Shown here in pieces: positions 37,389 to 45,383 of a stretch of DNA of 64,000 nucleotides (positions within the stretch are counted from its first letter, which is position 1; every line of letters begins with the position of its first letter). A model generated the notes under the pieces. The model was not told the DNA's origin. It saw only the letters and a list, made by a program, of their open reading frames with translations, and did not search any database. Made by a program: the position numbers and the translations under genes. The stretch is from Streptomyces sp. AC558_RSS880 (lineage in GTDB: Bacteria; Actinomycetota; Actinomycetes; Streptomycetales; Streptomycetaceae): contig NZ_JAGMUJ010000191.1 in assembly GCF_019049255.1 (NCBI RefSeq), forward strand, positions 1 to 64,000, given 5' to 3'.

Positions 37389-39302
37389 GGGTCCGGTGCT
37401 CGTGCGAGCCTGCGGGGACGTCTTCCAGTCCCGGTCCGGCGCCGGTTCGGGTGGTCCCGGCAGCCCGGTGAGACCGGCTGCCGGTGGATCGTCACCGGGG
37501 GCCGGGCCGGTGCTCTCGCCGAGGAAGCCGCCCGACTGGTGCTGCCACAGCTTGGCGTAGGCGCCGTCCGCCGCGAGCAGTTCCTCGTGGGTGCCCTGCT
37601 CGACGACGCGTCCGCGGTCGAGGACGACGAGACGGTCCATGCCGGCGACGGTGCTCAGACGGTGGGCGACCACGAGGGCCGTACGTCCGTCCATCAACCG
37701 CCACAGGGCGTCCTGGACGAGGAGCTCGCTCTCCGAGTCCAGCGCGCTGGTCGCCTCGTCCAGCAGCAGGACCGGGGCGTCGCGCAGGATGGCCCTGGCG
37801 AGGGCGACGCGCTGGCGCTGGCCGCCCGAGAGTTTCACTCCCCGCTCCCCCACCAGGGTGGCGAAGCCGTCGGGGAGTTGGTCGGCGAACTCCGTGACGT
37901 GTGCGGCCGCGGCCGCCGCGTGGATCTCCTCGTCGGTGGCGCCGGGCCGGGCGAAGGCGATGTTGTCCCGCAGGCTGCGGTGGAACATGGCGGGTTCCTG
38001 CGGGACGTAGGCGATCAGTGAGCGCAGGTCGTTCTGGCGCAACAGGCTGATGTCCTGACCACCGATCAGGACGCGTCCGCCGTGGATGTCCGACATCCGC
38101 AGCAGGAGCCGGGTGAGCGTGGTCTTGCCGCCGCCGGACCTGCCGACCAGGCCGATCCGTGCGCCTGCGGGCACCTCCAGGTCGAGTCCCCGGAAGATCG
38201 GCTTCGCACCCGCGTGGGCGAAGGTCACCGCTTCGAAGCGGATGCCGGTGTCCCGCGGTGCGAGCGGCTCGGGTTCCGCCGGGTCCAGCACGGTGGGCGG
38301 ATCCAGCAGCAGTTCCGTGAACTGCGCGGCCTCGGTCATCGAGCTCTCCAGACGCCGGTAGATCTGGTTGAACTCGAACATGATCTGGGTCGCGTTGGAG
38401 TAGTAGGTGAAAGCGACGACGATCTCCTCCACTCCCTGCCCCGGGCCCCCGAGGGCGACGGCGACCAGCAGACCCAGCACGTTGGTCAGCACGGACATGG
38501 GGGCGATCAGGGTGTCGACGCGCAGATTGCCGTAGTCCCACGACTTCAGCGTCAGGCGCCGGGAGTCCGCGACGCGGCTGCGGTGTTCGTCGGCCTCCCG
38601 CCGCTCGGCCGCGAACGCCCGGATGGTCTCCATGTTGGCGAGGCTGTCGGCGACGTGGCCGGAGACCCGGGCGATCGCCGCCTCACGGTCGTTGACCAGC
38701 CTCTGCCGGCGACGGATCAGCGGTGTCGCGGCCACCACGGTCAGCGCGATCATCACGAGGAGGCCGGCGACGAGCACGGGTTCGTAGTGCCAGAGCACCA
38801 CGGCACCGAACACGAGGGGGACGAGGCTGCCCACGATCCGGTACGTCAGTGTGTCGACGAAGTCCTCGAAGCGTTTGCCGAAACTCAGCACCCGTTTGGT
38901 CAGGGAGCCGGCGAAGTTGTCGTGGAAGAACGCGGCGTCCTGGGCGAGGAGTTCGTCCATGCCGCTCACGTAGAGGTGTTCCATGCCGAGGGCGTCCACG
39001 CGGTTCAGGCAGTGCAGCCCGATCCGCCACACGATCTCGGCGAGCAGCAGCACCGCGCCGAAGCCCAGCACGTACGGCAGCGCCGAAGTGAGGGTGAGAC
39101 CGCCCTCGTCGGCGGCCTGCCCCGCCAGTTTGGCGATCAGCAGGGGGGCGATGTAGCGGATTCCGATGTTGCCCACGGCCGGCAGCAGCAGCGCGGGCAG
39201 GGCCAGCCGTCGCAGTCTCAGCAGTTCCCGGCCGTAGCGGCGCAGCGCGAGAACGACCGCGCTCCTGCCCGGCGCCGGCCCCTGCGTATCTGTTGTCGCC
39301 AT
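37383..39302 (-). CDS. ABC exporter half-transporter (fused membrane and ATPase domains)
   Basis: 639 residues from ATG 39302 (AGGAG 4 bases upstream; GTG at 39305 is just before). Membrane domain about residues 30-330, then an intact ATPase: Walker A GLVGRSGGGKTT, signature LSGGQRQRVALARAIL, Walker B VLLLDEATSALDSE and H-loop VAHRLSTVAG. Members of this group export drugs, lipids or peptides, as homodimers or with a partner; no second half is adjacent. The last residues are Pro/Thr-rich and overlap the tandem repeat at 37313-37388. The substrate is unknown. Confidence 0.93.
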   Translation of the reverse strand: MATTDTQGPAPGRSAVVLALRRYGRELLRLRRLALPALLLPAVGNIGIRYIAPLLIAKLAGQAADEGGLTLTSALPYVLGFGAVLLLAEIVWRIGLHCLNRVDALGMEHLYVSGMDELLAQDAAFFHDNFAGSLTKRVLSFGKRFEDFVDTLTYRIVGSLVPLVFGAVVLWHYEPVLVAGLLVMIALTVVAATPLIRRRQRLVNDREAAIARVSGHVADSLANMETIRAFAAERREADEHRSRVADSRRLTLKSWDYGNLRVDTLIAPMSVLTNVLGLLVAVALGGPGQGVEEIVVAFTYYSNATQIMFEFNQIYRRLESSMTEAAQFTELLLDPPTVLDPAEPEPLAPRDTGIRFEAVTFAHAGAKPIFRGLDLEVPAGARIGLVGRSGGGKTTLTRLLLRMSDIHGGRVLIGGQDISLLRQNDLRSLIAYVPQEPAMFHRSLRDNIAFARPGATDEEIHAAAAAAHVTEFADQLPDGFATLVGERGVKLSGGQRQRVALARAILRDAPVLLLDEATSALDSESELLVQDALWRLMDGRTALVVAHRLSTVAGMDRLVVLDRGRVVEQGTHEELLAADGAYAKLWQHQSGGFLGESTGPAPGDDPPAAGLTGLPGPPEPAPDRDWKTSPQARTSTGPA

Positions 39303-39329
39303 CACACTCCTGGAGGTCGGAGCTCGGAA

Positions 39330-39346
39330 GTCTTCCGTTGGAAGAC
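39330..39346. promoter_or_regulatory. GTCTTCC-GTT-GGAAGAC palindrome upstream of the ABC exporter
   Basis: A perfect 7-3-7 inverted repeat 28 bp before the exporter start. A candidate operator. No regulator gene is adjacent. Confidence 0.55.
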
Positions 39347-39442
39347 GGCTCCGGTCCAGGCATTTACCACGTACGGGTGAGAACCGGACACCGTGAGCGG
39401 GGCCGTGCGGCCGTTCCCCGCCCGGCGGGTTCTCGGGAGCGC

Positions 39443-39487
39443 GAAACGGTGTTCGCCCCGTCTCGCGGACGGGGCGAACACCGTTTC
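39443..39487. terminator. Terminator of the zinc-starvation ribosomal operon
   Basis: A perfect 20-bp stem (39443-39462 with 39468-39487) and a 5-base loop start 11 bp after the rpsR stop on the minus strand. Confidence 0.92.
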
Positions 39488-39498
39488 AGCGACGGGCT

Positions 39499-39741
39499 TC
39501 AGCCCTGTCGGGAGCCGTACGGCAGCAAGGCCATCTCGCGCGCGTTCTTGACGGCCCGCGCTATCTGCCGCTGCTGCCGACGTGTCACATGGGTCACCCG
39601 GCGGCTGCGGATCTTCCCCCGGTCGGAGATGAACCTGCGCAGCAGATCGGTGTCCTTGTAGTCGACGTAGGTGATGCCGGCGGCATCCAGCGGGTTGGCG
39701 CGTTTCGCGGTGCGCCGGTCGGCGCCTGTACGTCGGGGCAT
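39499..39741 (-). CDS. rpsR: 30S ribosomal protein S18 paralogue (zinc-independent)
   Basis: 80 residues from ATG 39741 with AAAGGA upstream. Typical S18 core: IDYKDTDLLRRF-like (VDYKDTDLLRRFISDRGKI) and VTRRQQRQIARAVKNARE. It has no cysteines, so it is the C-minus form that replaces the zinc-containing protein when zinc is scarce. Last gene of the operon with L33, L31 and the CobW-like protein, 120 bp after the latter. Confidence 0.95.
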   Translation of the reverse strand: MPRRTGADRRTAKRANPLDAAGITYVDYKDTDLLRRFISDRGKIRSRRVTHVTRRQQRQIARAVKNAREMALLPYGSRQG

Positions 39742-39861
39742 GGTGGGGGCGTTCCTTTCTTCGCACACGATGCGGTGCGTGCGCGGCCGGGACACGGCGC
39801 CGCCCGGAGGGCGAGGGAGCCCCTCTCCTCGGACGGACCGCCGTCGGGGCGGGAGGGGGCT

Positions 39862-41037
39862 TCAGGTCACCGGGTCGAGCAAGTCGTCGAAGGCGTGCGG
39901 AAGTTGTTCCCAACGACTCCTTCCCGCCGCGTACTCGTCATCGGTGAGCAGGCACGAGTCGAGGAGGGTGAGCAGGCCGTCGCGGTCCAGGCCGGGTGCG
40001 GTGAAGGTGAGGTACTGGCGGCGGTCGCCGTGCTCCGGGTGCCAGTCCACCGAGGCGGCGACGCGGCGTTCCGCGGGCACCATCTCCCAGGCGGCGTCGG
40101 GCAGGGCCGCCAGCCAGGGCCCGGCCGACTCCACGCACAGCGCGCCGCCCGCGGCGTCCCAGGACAGCAGGGTGTCGGGGCGGTCCGCCAGCCAGAACCG
40201 CCCACGGCTGCGCGCGGCGGCGCAGGTCAGGTCCTCCAGCGCCGCGTAGAGGCGCTGCGGGTGGAAGGGCCGCTCGCGCCGCCAGACGAAGGTGCTCACA
40301 CCGTGCTCGTCGCATTCCTGCGGCAGCAGCGCGCACGCGGGATGCACGCGGGCGGTGGCCGCTTCGGGGTCGAAGCCCGCCAGCAGGGCGGCGCCCAGGG
40401 CCCCGCTCCCCACCGGCACCTTGCGCGCGCCGGGCGTGAGCTGGGCGAGCAGCGCGTGGTCGCCGGCGTCGGCGGCCTCGCGGTCCTCCCCGTGGGGGCC
40501 GTCCTCGACGACGGCGATCACCGTGGGGTACTCCAGTTGCCGGGCGAAGGTGTCGGCGATCGTGCGCCGGTCGGCCGGGGCGGCGGCGAGGCCCGCCTCG
40601 GCGAGGTCGTCGCCGTTGGACAGGTACGGCAGGACCAGGGCCGGGTCGACCACGGTGGCCACCCCGGTCAGTGCGAGCGGCGCGCCCTCGGACGCGATGA
40701 CCGGGGCCATGCCGTGGGGCTCGACGGAGTCCCACAGTTCCACGACGGCCAGCCGGTGGCCGCCCGCTTCCGCGAGCCGCGTCAGTTCCGGGACGAGGTC
40801 CTCACGCAGCGCGCAGCACGCGCAGTCGTTCACCAGGGGCGCGTCGCCGCTGCCGAGCAGGCCGTCGGCGTCGCGTACGGTCCGACGCACCGAACCGTCG
40901 ACGGCGGACGTCAGGTCGTGGTGCAGGGCGACCGAACCGGGAACCGTGCGCAGGATCTCGTCGACGGCGGCCCGGCGGGCGTCGGCGTGCAGTCCGGCGA
41001 CGATCGCGACCGGCAGCCGGGTCCGGCCCCCGCTCAC
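39862..41037 (-). CDS. COG0523 (CobW/ZigA-like) metal-chaperone family protein without a P-loop
   Basis: 391 residues. GTG 41037 overlaps the L31 stop (GTGA). It keeps the family CxCC-type metal site (DCACCALREDL, about residues 72-82) and the C-terminal CobW domain (FVWRRERPFHPQRLYAALED and a His-rich stretch ending QYLTFT). The N-terminus, where GxxGxGKTT should be, reads VAGLHADARRAAV, with no Lys or Thr of a Walker A. Zur-controlled COG0523 proteins are proposed zinc chaperones driven by GTP. This one may be a non-hydrolysing partner or a metal binder. Confidence 0.85.
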   Translation of the reverse strand: MSGGRTRLPVAIVAGLHADARRAAVDEILRTVPGSVALHHDLTSAVDGSVRRTVRDADGLLGSGDAPLVNDCACCALREDLVPELTRLAEAGGHRLAVVELWDSVEPHGMAPVIASEGAPLALTGVATVVDPALVLPYLSNGDDLAEAGLAAAPADRRTIADTFARQLEYPTVIAVVEDGPHGEDREAADAGDHALLAQLTPGARKVPVGSGALGAALLAGFDPEAATARVHPACALLPQECDEHGVSTFVWRRERPFHPQRLYAALEDLTCAAARSRGRFWLADRPDTLLSWDAAGGALCVESAGPWLAALPDAAWEMVPAERRVAASVDWHPEHGDRRQYLTFTAPGLDRDGLLTLLDSCLLTDDEYAAGRSRWEQLPHAFDDLLDPVT

Positions 41038-41291
41038 CGTCCGCTCCGGTCGCGTCCGTAGCGCCGCTCGAAGCGCTCGACCCGTCCCGCGGTGTCCAGG
41101 ACGCGCTGGGTTCCGGTGTAGAAGGGGTGGCTCGCCGAGGAGATCTCGACGTCGATGACGGGGTAGGTGTTGCCGTCCTCCCATTCGACGGTCCGGTCGC
41201 TGGTGGCCGTCGACCGGGTGAGGAAGGCGAAGTCGGCGGCCCGGTCGCGGAAGACGACGGGGCCGTACGGGGGGTGGATTCCGGGCTTCAC
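41034..41291 (-). CDS. rpmE2: 50S ribosomal protein L31 type B (zinc-independent)
   Basis: 85 residues. MKPGIHPPYGPVVFRD and SASHPFYTGTQRVLDTAGRVERFERRYG are the type B L31 signature. There are no cysteines. It displaces zinc-containing L31 under zinc limitation, freeing zinc. It lies 5 bp after L33 and overlaps the CobW-like gene. Confidence 0.97.
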   Translation of the reverse strand: MKPGIHPPYGPVVFRDRAADFAFLTRSTATSDRTVEWEDGNTYPVIDVEISSASHPFYTGTQRVLDTAGRVERFERRYGRDRSGR

Positions 41292-41296
41292 GGTGG

Positions 41297-41461
41297 TCAG
41301 CGCTCCTCACGGAAGTCGACGTGGCGCCCGGCGATCGGGTCGTACTTGCGCAGCGTCAGACGGTCGGGGTCGTTACGGCGGTTCTTGCGGGTCACGTAGG
41401 TGTAGCCGGTGCCGGCGGTGGACCTCAGTTTGATGATCGGACGCAGTTCGTTGCGGGCCAT
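41297..41461 (-). CDS. rpmG: 50S ribosomal protein L33 paralogue (zinc-independent)
   Basis: 54 residues, ATG 41461 to TGA 41297. It begins MARNELRPIIKLRSTAGTGY and continues with YVTRKNRRNDPDRLTLRKYDP, the L33 pattern. It lacks the CxxC pairs. First gene of the four-gene operon, starting 22 bp from the Zur-like box. Confidence 0.96.
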   Translation of the reverse strand: MARNELRPIIKLRSTAGTGYTYVTRKNRRNDPDRLTLRKYDPIAGRHVDFREER

Positions 41462-41482
41462 GGACCGCACTGTACACGGTAT

Positions 41483-41497
41483 TGAATTTCATTTTCA
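41483..41497. promoter_or_regulatory. Zur-like box between divergent L33 and L28 genes
   Basis: TGAATTTCATTTTCA is a near-palindromic AT-rich 15-mer in a 72% GC region and fits the TGaaAATgattTTCA pattern of actinomycete Zur boxes. It lies between the L33 start (41461) and the L28 start (41543), so one dimer pair could silence both operons when zinc is sufficient. Confidence 0.85.
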
Positions 41498-41542
41498 TCT
41501 AGCTGCTAGTGTGCTGCCACTGACCGACCTCGAGGAGGAACT

Positions 41543-41779
41543 TTGTCCGCCCACTGCCAACTCACCGGCCGGAAGCCCGGCTTCGGGCATCAGATCTCGC
41601 ACTCCCACCGGCGGAGCAAGCGCCGCTTCGACCCGAACGTCCAGCGCAAGCGCTACTGGCTGCCGAGCGAAGGCCGCCACGTCCGGCTCACCCTGTCCGC
41701 CAAGGGCATCAAGACGGTCGACACGATCGGCGTGGAGGCCGCGGTCGCGCGCATCCGCGCCCGGGGAGGGAAGGTCTGA
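41543..41779 (+). CDS. rpmB: 50S ribosomal protein L28 paralogue
   Basis: 78 residues, TTG start 41543 with CGAGGAGGAA just upstream. L28 features: CQLTGRKPGFGHQISHSHRR and SAKGIKTVDTIG. A single Cys remains at residue 5, so no zinc site can form. It overlaps S14 (TGATG). Confidence 0.96.
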   Translation: MSAHCQLTGRKPGFGHQISHSHRRSKRRFDPNVQRKRYWLPSEGRHVRLTLSAKGIKTVDTIGVEAAVARIRARGGKV

Positions 41780-42084
41780 TGGCGAAGAAGAGCAAGATCG
41801 CGAAGAATGAACGGCGGCGACTCGTCGTGGCCCGCCACGCCGAGCGCCGCGCCGAACTGAAGGCGGTCATCGCGTCCGTCCGGACGTCCGACGAGGAACG
41901 CGCCGCCGCCCAGCGGGAGCTGCGCCGGCAGCCCCGCGACGCCAGCGCCACCCGCGTGCGCAACCGCGACTCCGTGGACGGCCGCCCCCGCGGTCATCTG
42001 CGCGCCTTCGGCCTGTCCCGCATCCGCCTGCGCGAGATGGCCCACGCGGGCGAACTGCCGGGGGTCACCAAGAGCAGTTGGTGA
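41779..42084 (+). CDS. rpsN: 30S ribosomal protein S14 paralogue (zinc-independent)
   Basis: 101 residues, long C-minus form: MAKKSKIAKNERRR at the start, then ATRVRNRDSVDGRPRGHLRAF-like core and LSRIRLREMAHAGELPGVTKSSW at the end (shown in part). There are no cysteines, unlike the short zinc form. Translationally coupled to L28. Confidence 0.97.
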   Translation: MAKKSKIAKNERRRLVVARHAERRAELKAVIASVRTSDEERAAAQRELRRQPRDASATRVRNRDSVDGRPRGHLRAFGLSRIRLREMAHAGELPGVTKSSW

Positions 42085-42133
42085 CGCGCGCCCGGTCCGC
42101 GCCCGGCGTGACGTCCGGGTGACCGCCCGCCGT

Positions 42134-42165
42134 CACCGGCCGGTCCGGTCCCGGACCGGCCGGTG
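42134..42165. terminator. Terminator between S14 and mbtH
   Basis: A perfect 15-bp stem (42134-42148 with 42151-42165) and a 2-base loop between convergent genes. Confidence 0.88.
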
Positions 42166-42170
42166 GCGGG

Positions 42171-42383
42171 TCAGCCGTCGGCGGACGCCGAGAGGGAGCG
42201 GGGGCGCAGGTCGGTCCAGTGGGCCTCGACGAACTCCAGGCACGCCTCCCGGGAGTTCTCCTCCAAGGCGACCGTCCACCCGCCGGGCACCGCCGCGAAG
42301 GACGGCCAGAGGGAGTGCTGGCCCTCGTCGTTCACCAGGACCAGGAACCGGCCTTCGGTGTCGTCGAAGGGGTTGGTGCTCAT
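42171..42383 (-). CDS. cchK: MbtH-like NRPS partner protein
   Basis: 70 residues. The MbtH signature is complete: NDEGQHSLWPSFAAVPGGW and a C-terminal HWTDLRPRSL. MbtH proteins bind and activate adenylation domains. Here the partner would be the coelichelin NRPS. ATG 42383 lies 27 bp from the iron box at 42411-42429, which it shares with the divergent esterase gene. It is separated from the NRPS by the esterase and an exporter gene, as in the S. coelicolor coelichelin locus. Confidence 0.95.
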   Translation of the reverse strand: MSTNPFDDTEGRFLVLVNDEGQHSLWPSFAAVPGGWTVALEENSREACLEFVEAHWTDLRPRSLSASADG

Positions 42384-42410
42384 GCTGAGTGCCTCCCGGT
42401 CAAGCCACGA

Positions 42411-42429
42411 TTAGGTTAGCCTCGCCTAA
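42411..42429. promoter_or_regulatory. Iron box (DmdR-type) between mbtH and the esterase gene
   Basis: TTAGGTTAGCCTCGCCTAA differs at only two positions from the streptomycete iron-box pattern TTAGGTTAGGCTnACCTAA. It controls both divergent genes by iron. Confidence 0.92.
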
Positions 42430-42476
42430 TTGGCATGAGCCTAGCTTTTCCCCTCCCCCCTCACAAGGAGACGTTC

Positions 42477-43598
42477 ATGCGGGGCCTCGCGGCCGGTACG
42501 AAGGGCGACTTCGACGAGTTCGGACTGCCCGGCACACCCGGCACCGACGCGTTCTGGGCCGCGGTGCGGACACCCGTGTCGGTGCCCGCCGGCGACGGCG
42601 GCTGGGTGACCTTGTTCCTGTGGCGCGGCCCCGGGGCGGCGAGCATCGACTTCGAGAGCTGGTCGGAGCCGGTGCGCCTGGACCGATGGGGCGACACGGA
42701 CTGCTGGTACGCCGAGGTGCGCATGCCCGCGCGGCTCCGGGTGACCTACCGGTTCCTCGTGGACGGCGCGGCCTTCGCCGACCCGTTCAACCCGGCCGGT
42801 GCGGGCGGCGACCGGTCCGTCGCGGCGACGCCGGACGCCCCGGCCCAGCCGCACTGGCCCGACCTCGGCGCCGAGGACGTCCTCCCCGTGCCGCGCACCC
42901 GGATCCGCTGGAACAGCGAGCGGCTCGGCGGGCGGCGCACCGTGCGGGTCCATCCGGTGGACGGCGGCGGGCCGGTGGTCCTGCTGCTCGACGGGGACGA
43001 CTGGCTGTACCTGCACCCGGCGACGACCGCGTTCGAGTCGGCCGTGGCCGCCGGCGCGATGCCTCCGGTCACGCTCGTCTTCCTGCCGGCCAAGGACCGC
43101 ACGGCCGAGTTCGGGTGCCGGCCCGAACTGTGGGAGGCGGTCCGGGACGAACTGCTGCCGCTGGTGGCGGAGACCGGCGTGCCCGCCGACCGGGACCGGC
43201 TGGTGGTCGCGGGGCAGAGCCTCGGCGGGCTGAGCGCGCTGTACGCGGCCCTGGAGTTCCCGGACCTGGTCTCCCGCGTGGCCTGCCAGTCGGGGGCGTT
43301 CTGGTGGACGCCCGATGCCGCCGGCCTGGCGGACCCGTTGGGCGGCCCGGCCGGCGGCGCCGTCGCCGCACGCCTGCGGGGGCGGTCCGGCCTGTCCGGT
43401 CTGCGGGTCGCGTTCGACGTGGGGGAACACGAGACGCGGATGCTCCCCCACTGCGCCCTGGTGGAGGACCTGGCCGAACGGGCCGGTGCGACCGTACGGG
43501 TCTCCCGCTCGGCGTCGCACCACGACCGGGCGGGCTGGCGCCACGCCCTGCTGCGCGACGTCGCCTGGGCGCTCGGGGCACCGCCGGGAGAGGGATGA
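42477..43598 (+). CDS. cchJ: Fes/IroE-like siderophore esterase
   Basis: 373 residues from ATG 42477 (AAGGAG 6 bases upstream; an earlier ATG at 42435 lacks one and lies close to the iron box). The N-terminal domain of about 130 residues is the immunoglobulin-like enterochelin-esterase domain (RLDRWGDTDCWYAEV, YRFLVDG...DPFNP). The alpha/beta hydrolase domain has Ser248 (GQSLGG), an acid in FDVGEHETRM and a terminal His in SASHHDRAGWRHAL. It hydrolyses the siderophore or its enzyme-bound precursor; because the NRPS lacks a thioesterase domain, a release role has been considered for this gene in coelichelin. Confidence 0.92.
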   Translation: MRGLAAGTKGDFDEFGLPGTPGTDAFWAAVRTPVSVPAGDGGWVTLFLWRGPGAASIDFESWSEPVRLDRWGDTDCWYAEVRMPARLRVTYRFLVDGAAFADPFNPAGAGGDRSVAATPDAPAQPHWPDLGAEDVLPVPRTRIRWNSERLGGRRTVRVHPVDGGGPVVLLLDGDDWLYLHPATTAFESAVAAGAMPPVTLVFLPAKDRTAEFGCRPELWEAVRDELLPLVAETGVPADRDRLVVAGQSLGGLSALYAALEFPDLVSRVACQSGAFWWTPDAAGLADPLGGPAGGAVAARLRGRSGLSGLRVAFDVGEHETRMLPHCALVEDLAERAGATVRVSRSASHHDRAGWRHALLRDVAWALGAPPGEG

Positions 43599-43635
43599 GT
43601 CAGCCGGGGGCCGGTGGGGGCCGGTCGCGCCCCGC

Positions 43636-43666
43636 GGCGGGGCCGCACGGGCGACGCGGCCCCGCC
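43636..43666. terminator. Terminator between esterase and exporter genes
   Basis: An 11-bp GC stem (43636-43646 with 43656-43666) and a 9-base loop in the convergent gap. Confidence 0.7.
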
Positions 43667-43682
43667 GGCCCTCCGGGGAACG

Positions 43683-45383
43683 TCAGCGTGCCACCGCCGC
43701 ACAGTAGTCCTCGTCGGTGGCCAGCAGGTTCCGGTGGGTGTCCTCGGCGGTGACGATCCCGTCGTCCAGGACGAGCACACGGTCGGCGGCGTCCAGCAGG
43801 GCCGGGCTGCTGGTGATCACGACGGTGGTACGGCCCCGGCGCAGCTCGGCGATGCCCCGCGCGACGAGCTGCTCGGTGACGGCGTCGACGGCCGTCGTCG
43901 GGTCGTGCAGGACGAGGACGTCGGCGTCCGCGGCCAGGGCGCGGGCCAGGGACAGCCGCTGGCGCTGTCCCCCGGACAGGTTCGCGCCGCGGTCGCGGAC
44001 GGCGTAGTCGAGTCCTTCGCGGTGCAGGGCCACGACGTCGGTCAGCATGGACGCCTCGACGGCCTCGGGGACCAGCCGGCTGGTCCCCGACGGGTCGATG
44101 TTCGTGCGGAGCGTACCGGCGAAGATCTCCCCGTCGTACGGGTTCACCAGCATGTGCTCGCGGACCGCCTCGACCGACAGCTCCGCGAGTTCCCGCCCGC
44201 CGACCCGCACCACTCCCTCGTAGGCGTGGGGCGGCACGTTGACGGCCAAGATCGACGCGAGGTCGGCCGCCGCGCGCGGCCGGTAGGCGGCGATCGCCAC
44301 GAACTCGCCCGCGGCCACCTGGAACTTCAGCTTGTTCAGGGATCCGTACCGTACGCAGTCGACCTCGAGGCCGCCGCCCGCGGCCGGCCGCTCCGGTCCC
44401 GGTTCGGTCACCGGCGGCGCGGTCAGCACCAGCGCCATCCGCTCGGCCGACGCGCGCGCCACCATCACGTACTTCGGCATCTCCGAGAACAGTTTCAGCG
44501 GTTCGATGATGAACTGCGCCAGTCCCACGGCCATGACGAGCTCCCCGATGCTGATCCGGCCGTCGAACGCCAGCCATCCCGCCGTCAGGGTCACGGCGGC
44601 GGCGAGGACCGCGTTGAGGGCCAGCGCGGTGCCCGCGTACACGCCGTTCACCTTGGCGACGGTGACGGCCTGGAGCCTCGCCTCCGTGCTGACCTTCCGG
44701 TAGGACCGGAAGGCCGCGTGGTTGCCGCCGAAGCCGTGCAGCGGGCGCAGGCCGGTGATCAGGTCGGCGACCTTCGCCCCCGCCCGCGCCACCCGGGCCT
44801 GCTGCTCCCGGGTGCTGCCGCCGATCCGCCGGGACATCACGCTCAGGACCGTCAGGATCGCGGCGGTGCCCGCGATCACCAGCAGGCCGAGCCGGATGTC
44901 GGCGACACCCAGCGCGACCGCCGCGACGAGCACGGCCACCAGCGAGCTGATCAGCAGCGGCACCACCTCGATGATGTCGGCGGTCTGGTCGGCGTCCTCG
45001 GTGGCGATGGTCAGCACCTCGCCGGACTTGAGGTCGACGTCCCTGGCCACCGGCTGGAGTCCGCAGGCCGCGACCTTCACCCGCCAGCGGTGTGCCTCCG
45101 TGGTGTTGGCCTTCTGCAGGATGCGCATCCCGAACCGCCACGACAGCGACACCGTCGTGATGATCACGGCGAGCGCGGCGATCGACAGGGCGAGCAGGCC
45201 GGGGCTCCGGTCCCGCATCGTGTGCTCGACGATCAGGCCGAGCGCGATGGGGAAGGCGGTCTCACCGGCCTGGTACAGGCCCATGAGGACGGTGCCACCG
45301 GCCATCGCGCCGATGTTGCGGCGCAGGGCGGTGCGCAGGATGTCGGACCCCGGGCGGGGCCTCTGTGCGTCAGGAGTGGTCAT
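43683..45383 (-). CDS. cchI: ABC exporter half, degenerate ATP-site subunit
   Basis: 566 residues from ATG 45383, overlapping the NRPS end by 14 bp; TTG 45398 is possible. Membrane domain about residues 1-310, ATPase about 325-566. The Walker A is ruined: FVAIAAYRPRAAADLAS in place of GxxGxGKST. Walker B reads VLVLHDPTTAVD, with Pro where the catalytic Glu belongs. The signature LSGGQRQRLSLARAL is intact. It can therefore complete a partner's ATP site but not hydrolyse ATP itself. Partner: the half-exporter at 56356. Likely role: coelichelin export. Confidence 0.93.
   Translation of the reverse strand: MTTPDAQRPRPGSDILRTALRRNIGAMAGGTVLMGLYQAGETAFPIALGLIVEHTMRDRSPGLLALSIAALAVIITTVSLSWRFGMRILQKANTTEAHRWRVKVAACGLQPVARDVDLKSGEVLTIATEDADQTADIIEVVPLLISSLVAVLVAAVALGVADIRLGLLVIAGTAAILTVLSVMSRRIGGSTREQQARVARAGAKVADLITGLRPLHGFGGNHAAFRSYRKVSTEARLQAVTVAKVNGVYAGTALALNAVLAAAVTLTAGWLAFDGRISIGELVMAVGLAQFIIEPLKLFSEMPKYVMVARASAERMALVLTAPPVTEPGPERPAAGGGLEVDCVRYGSLNKLKFQVAAGEFVAIAAYRPRAAADLASILAVNVPPHAYEGVVRVGGRELAELSVEAVREHMLVNPYDGEIFAGTLRTNIDPSGTSRLVPEAVEASMLTDVVALHREGLDYAVRDRGANLSGGQRQRLSLARALAADADVLVLHDPTTAVDAVTEQLVARGIAELRRGRTTVVITSSPALLDAADRVLVLDDGIVTAEDTHRNLLATDEDYCAAVAR

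Noticed and set aside
43683..45383. Ordinary ATP-hydrolysing homodimeric exporter
   Set aside because: Walker A Lys and Walker B Glu are both missing, so a homodimer could not work.
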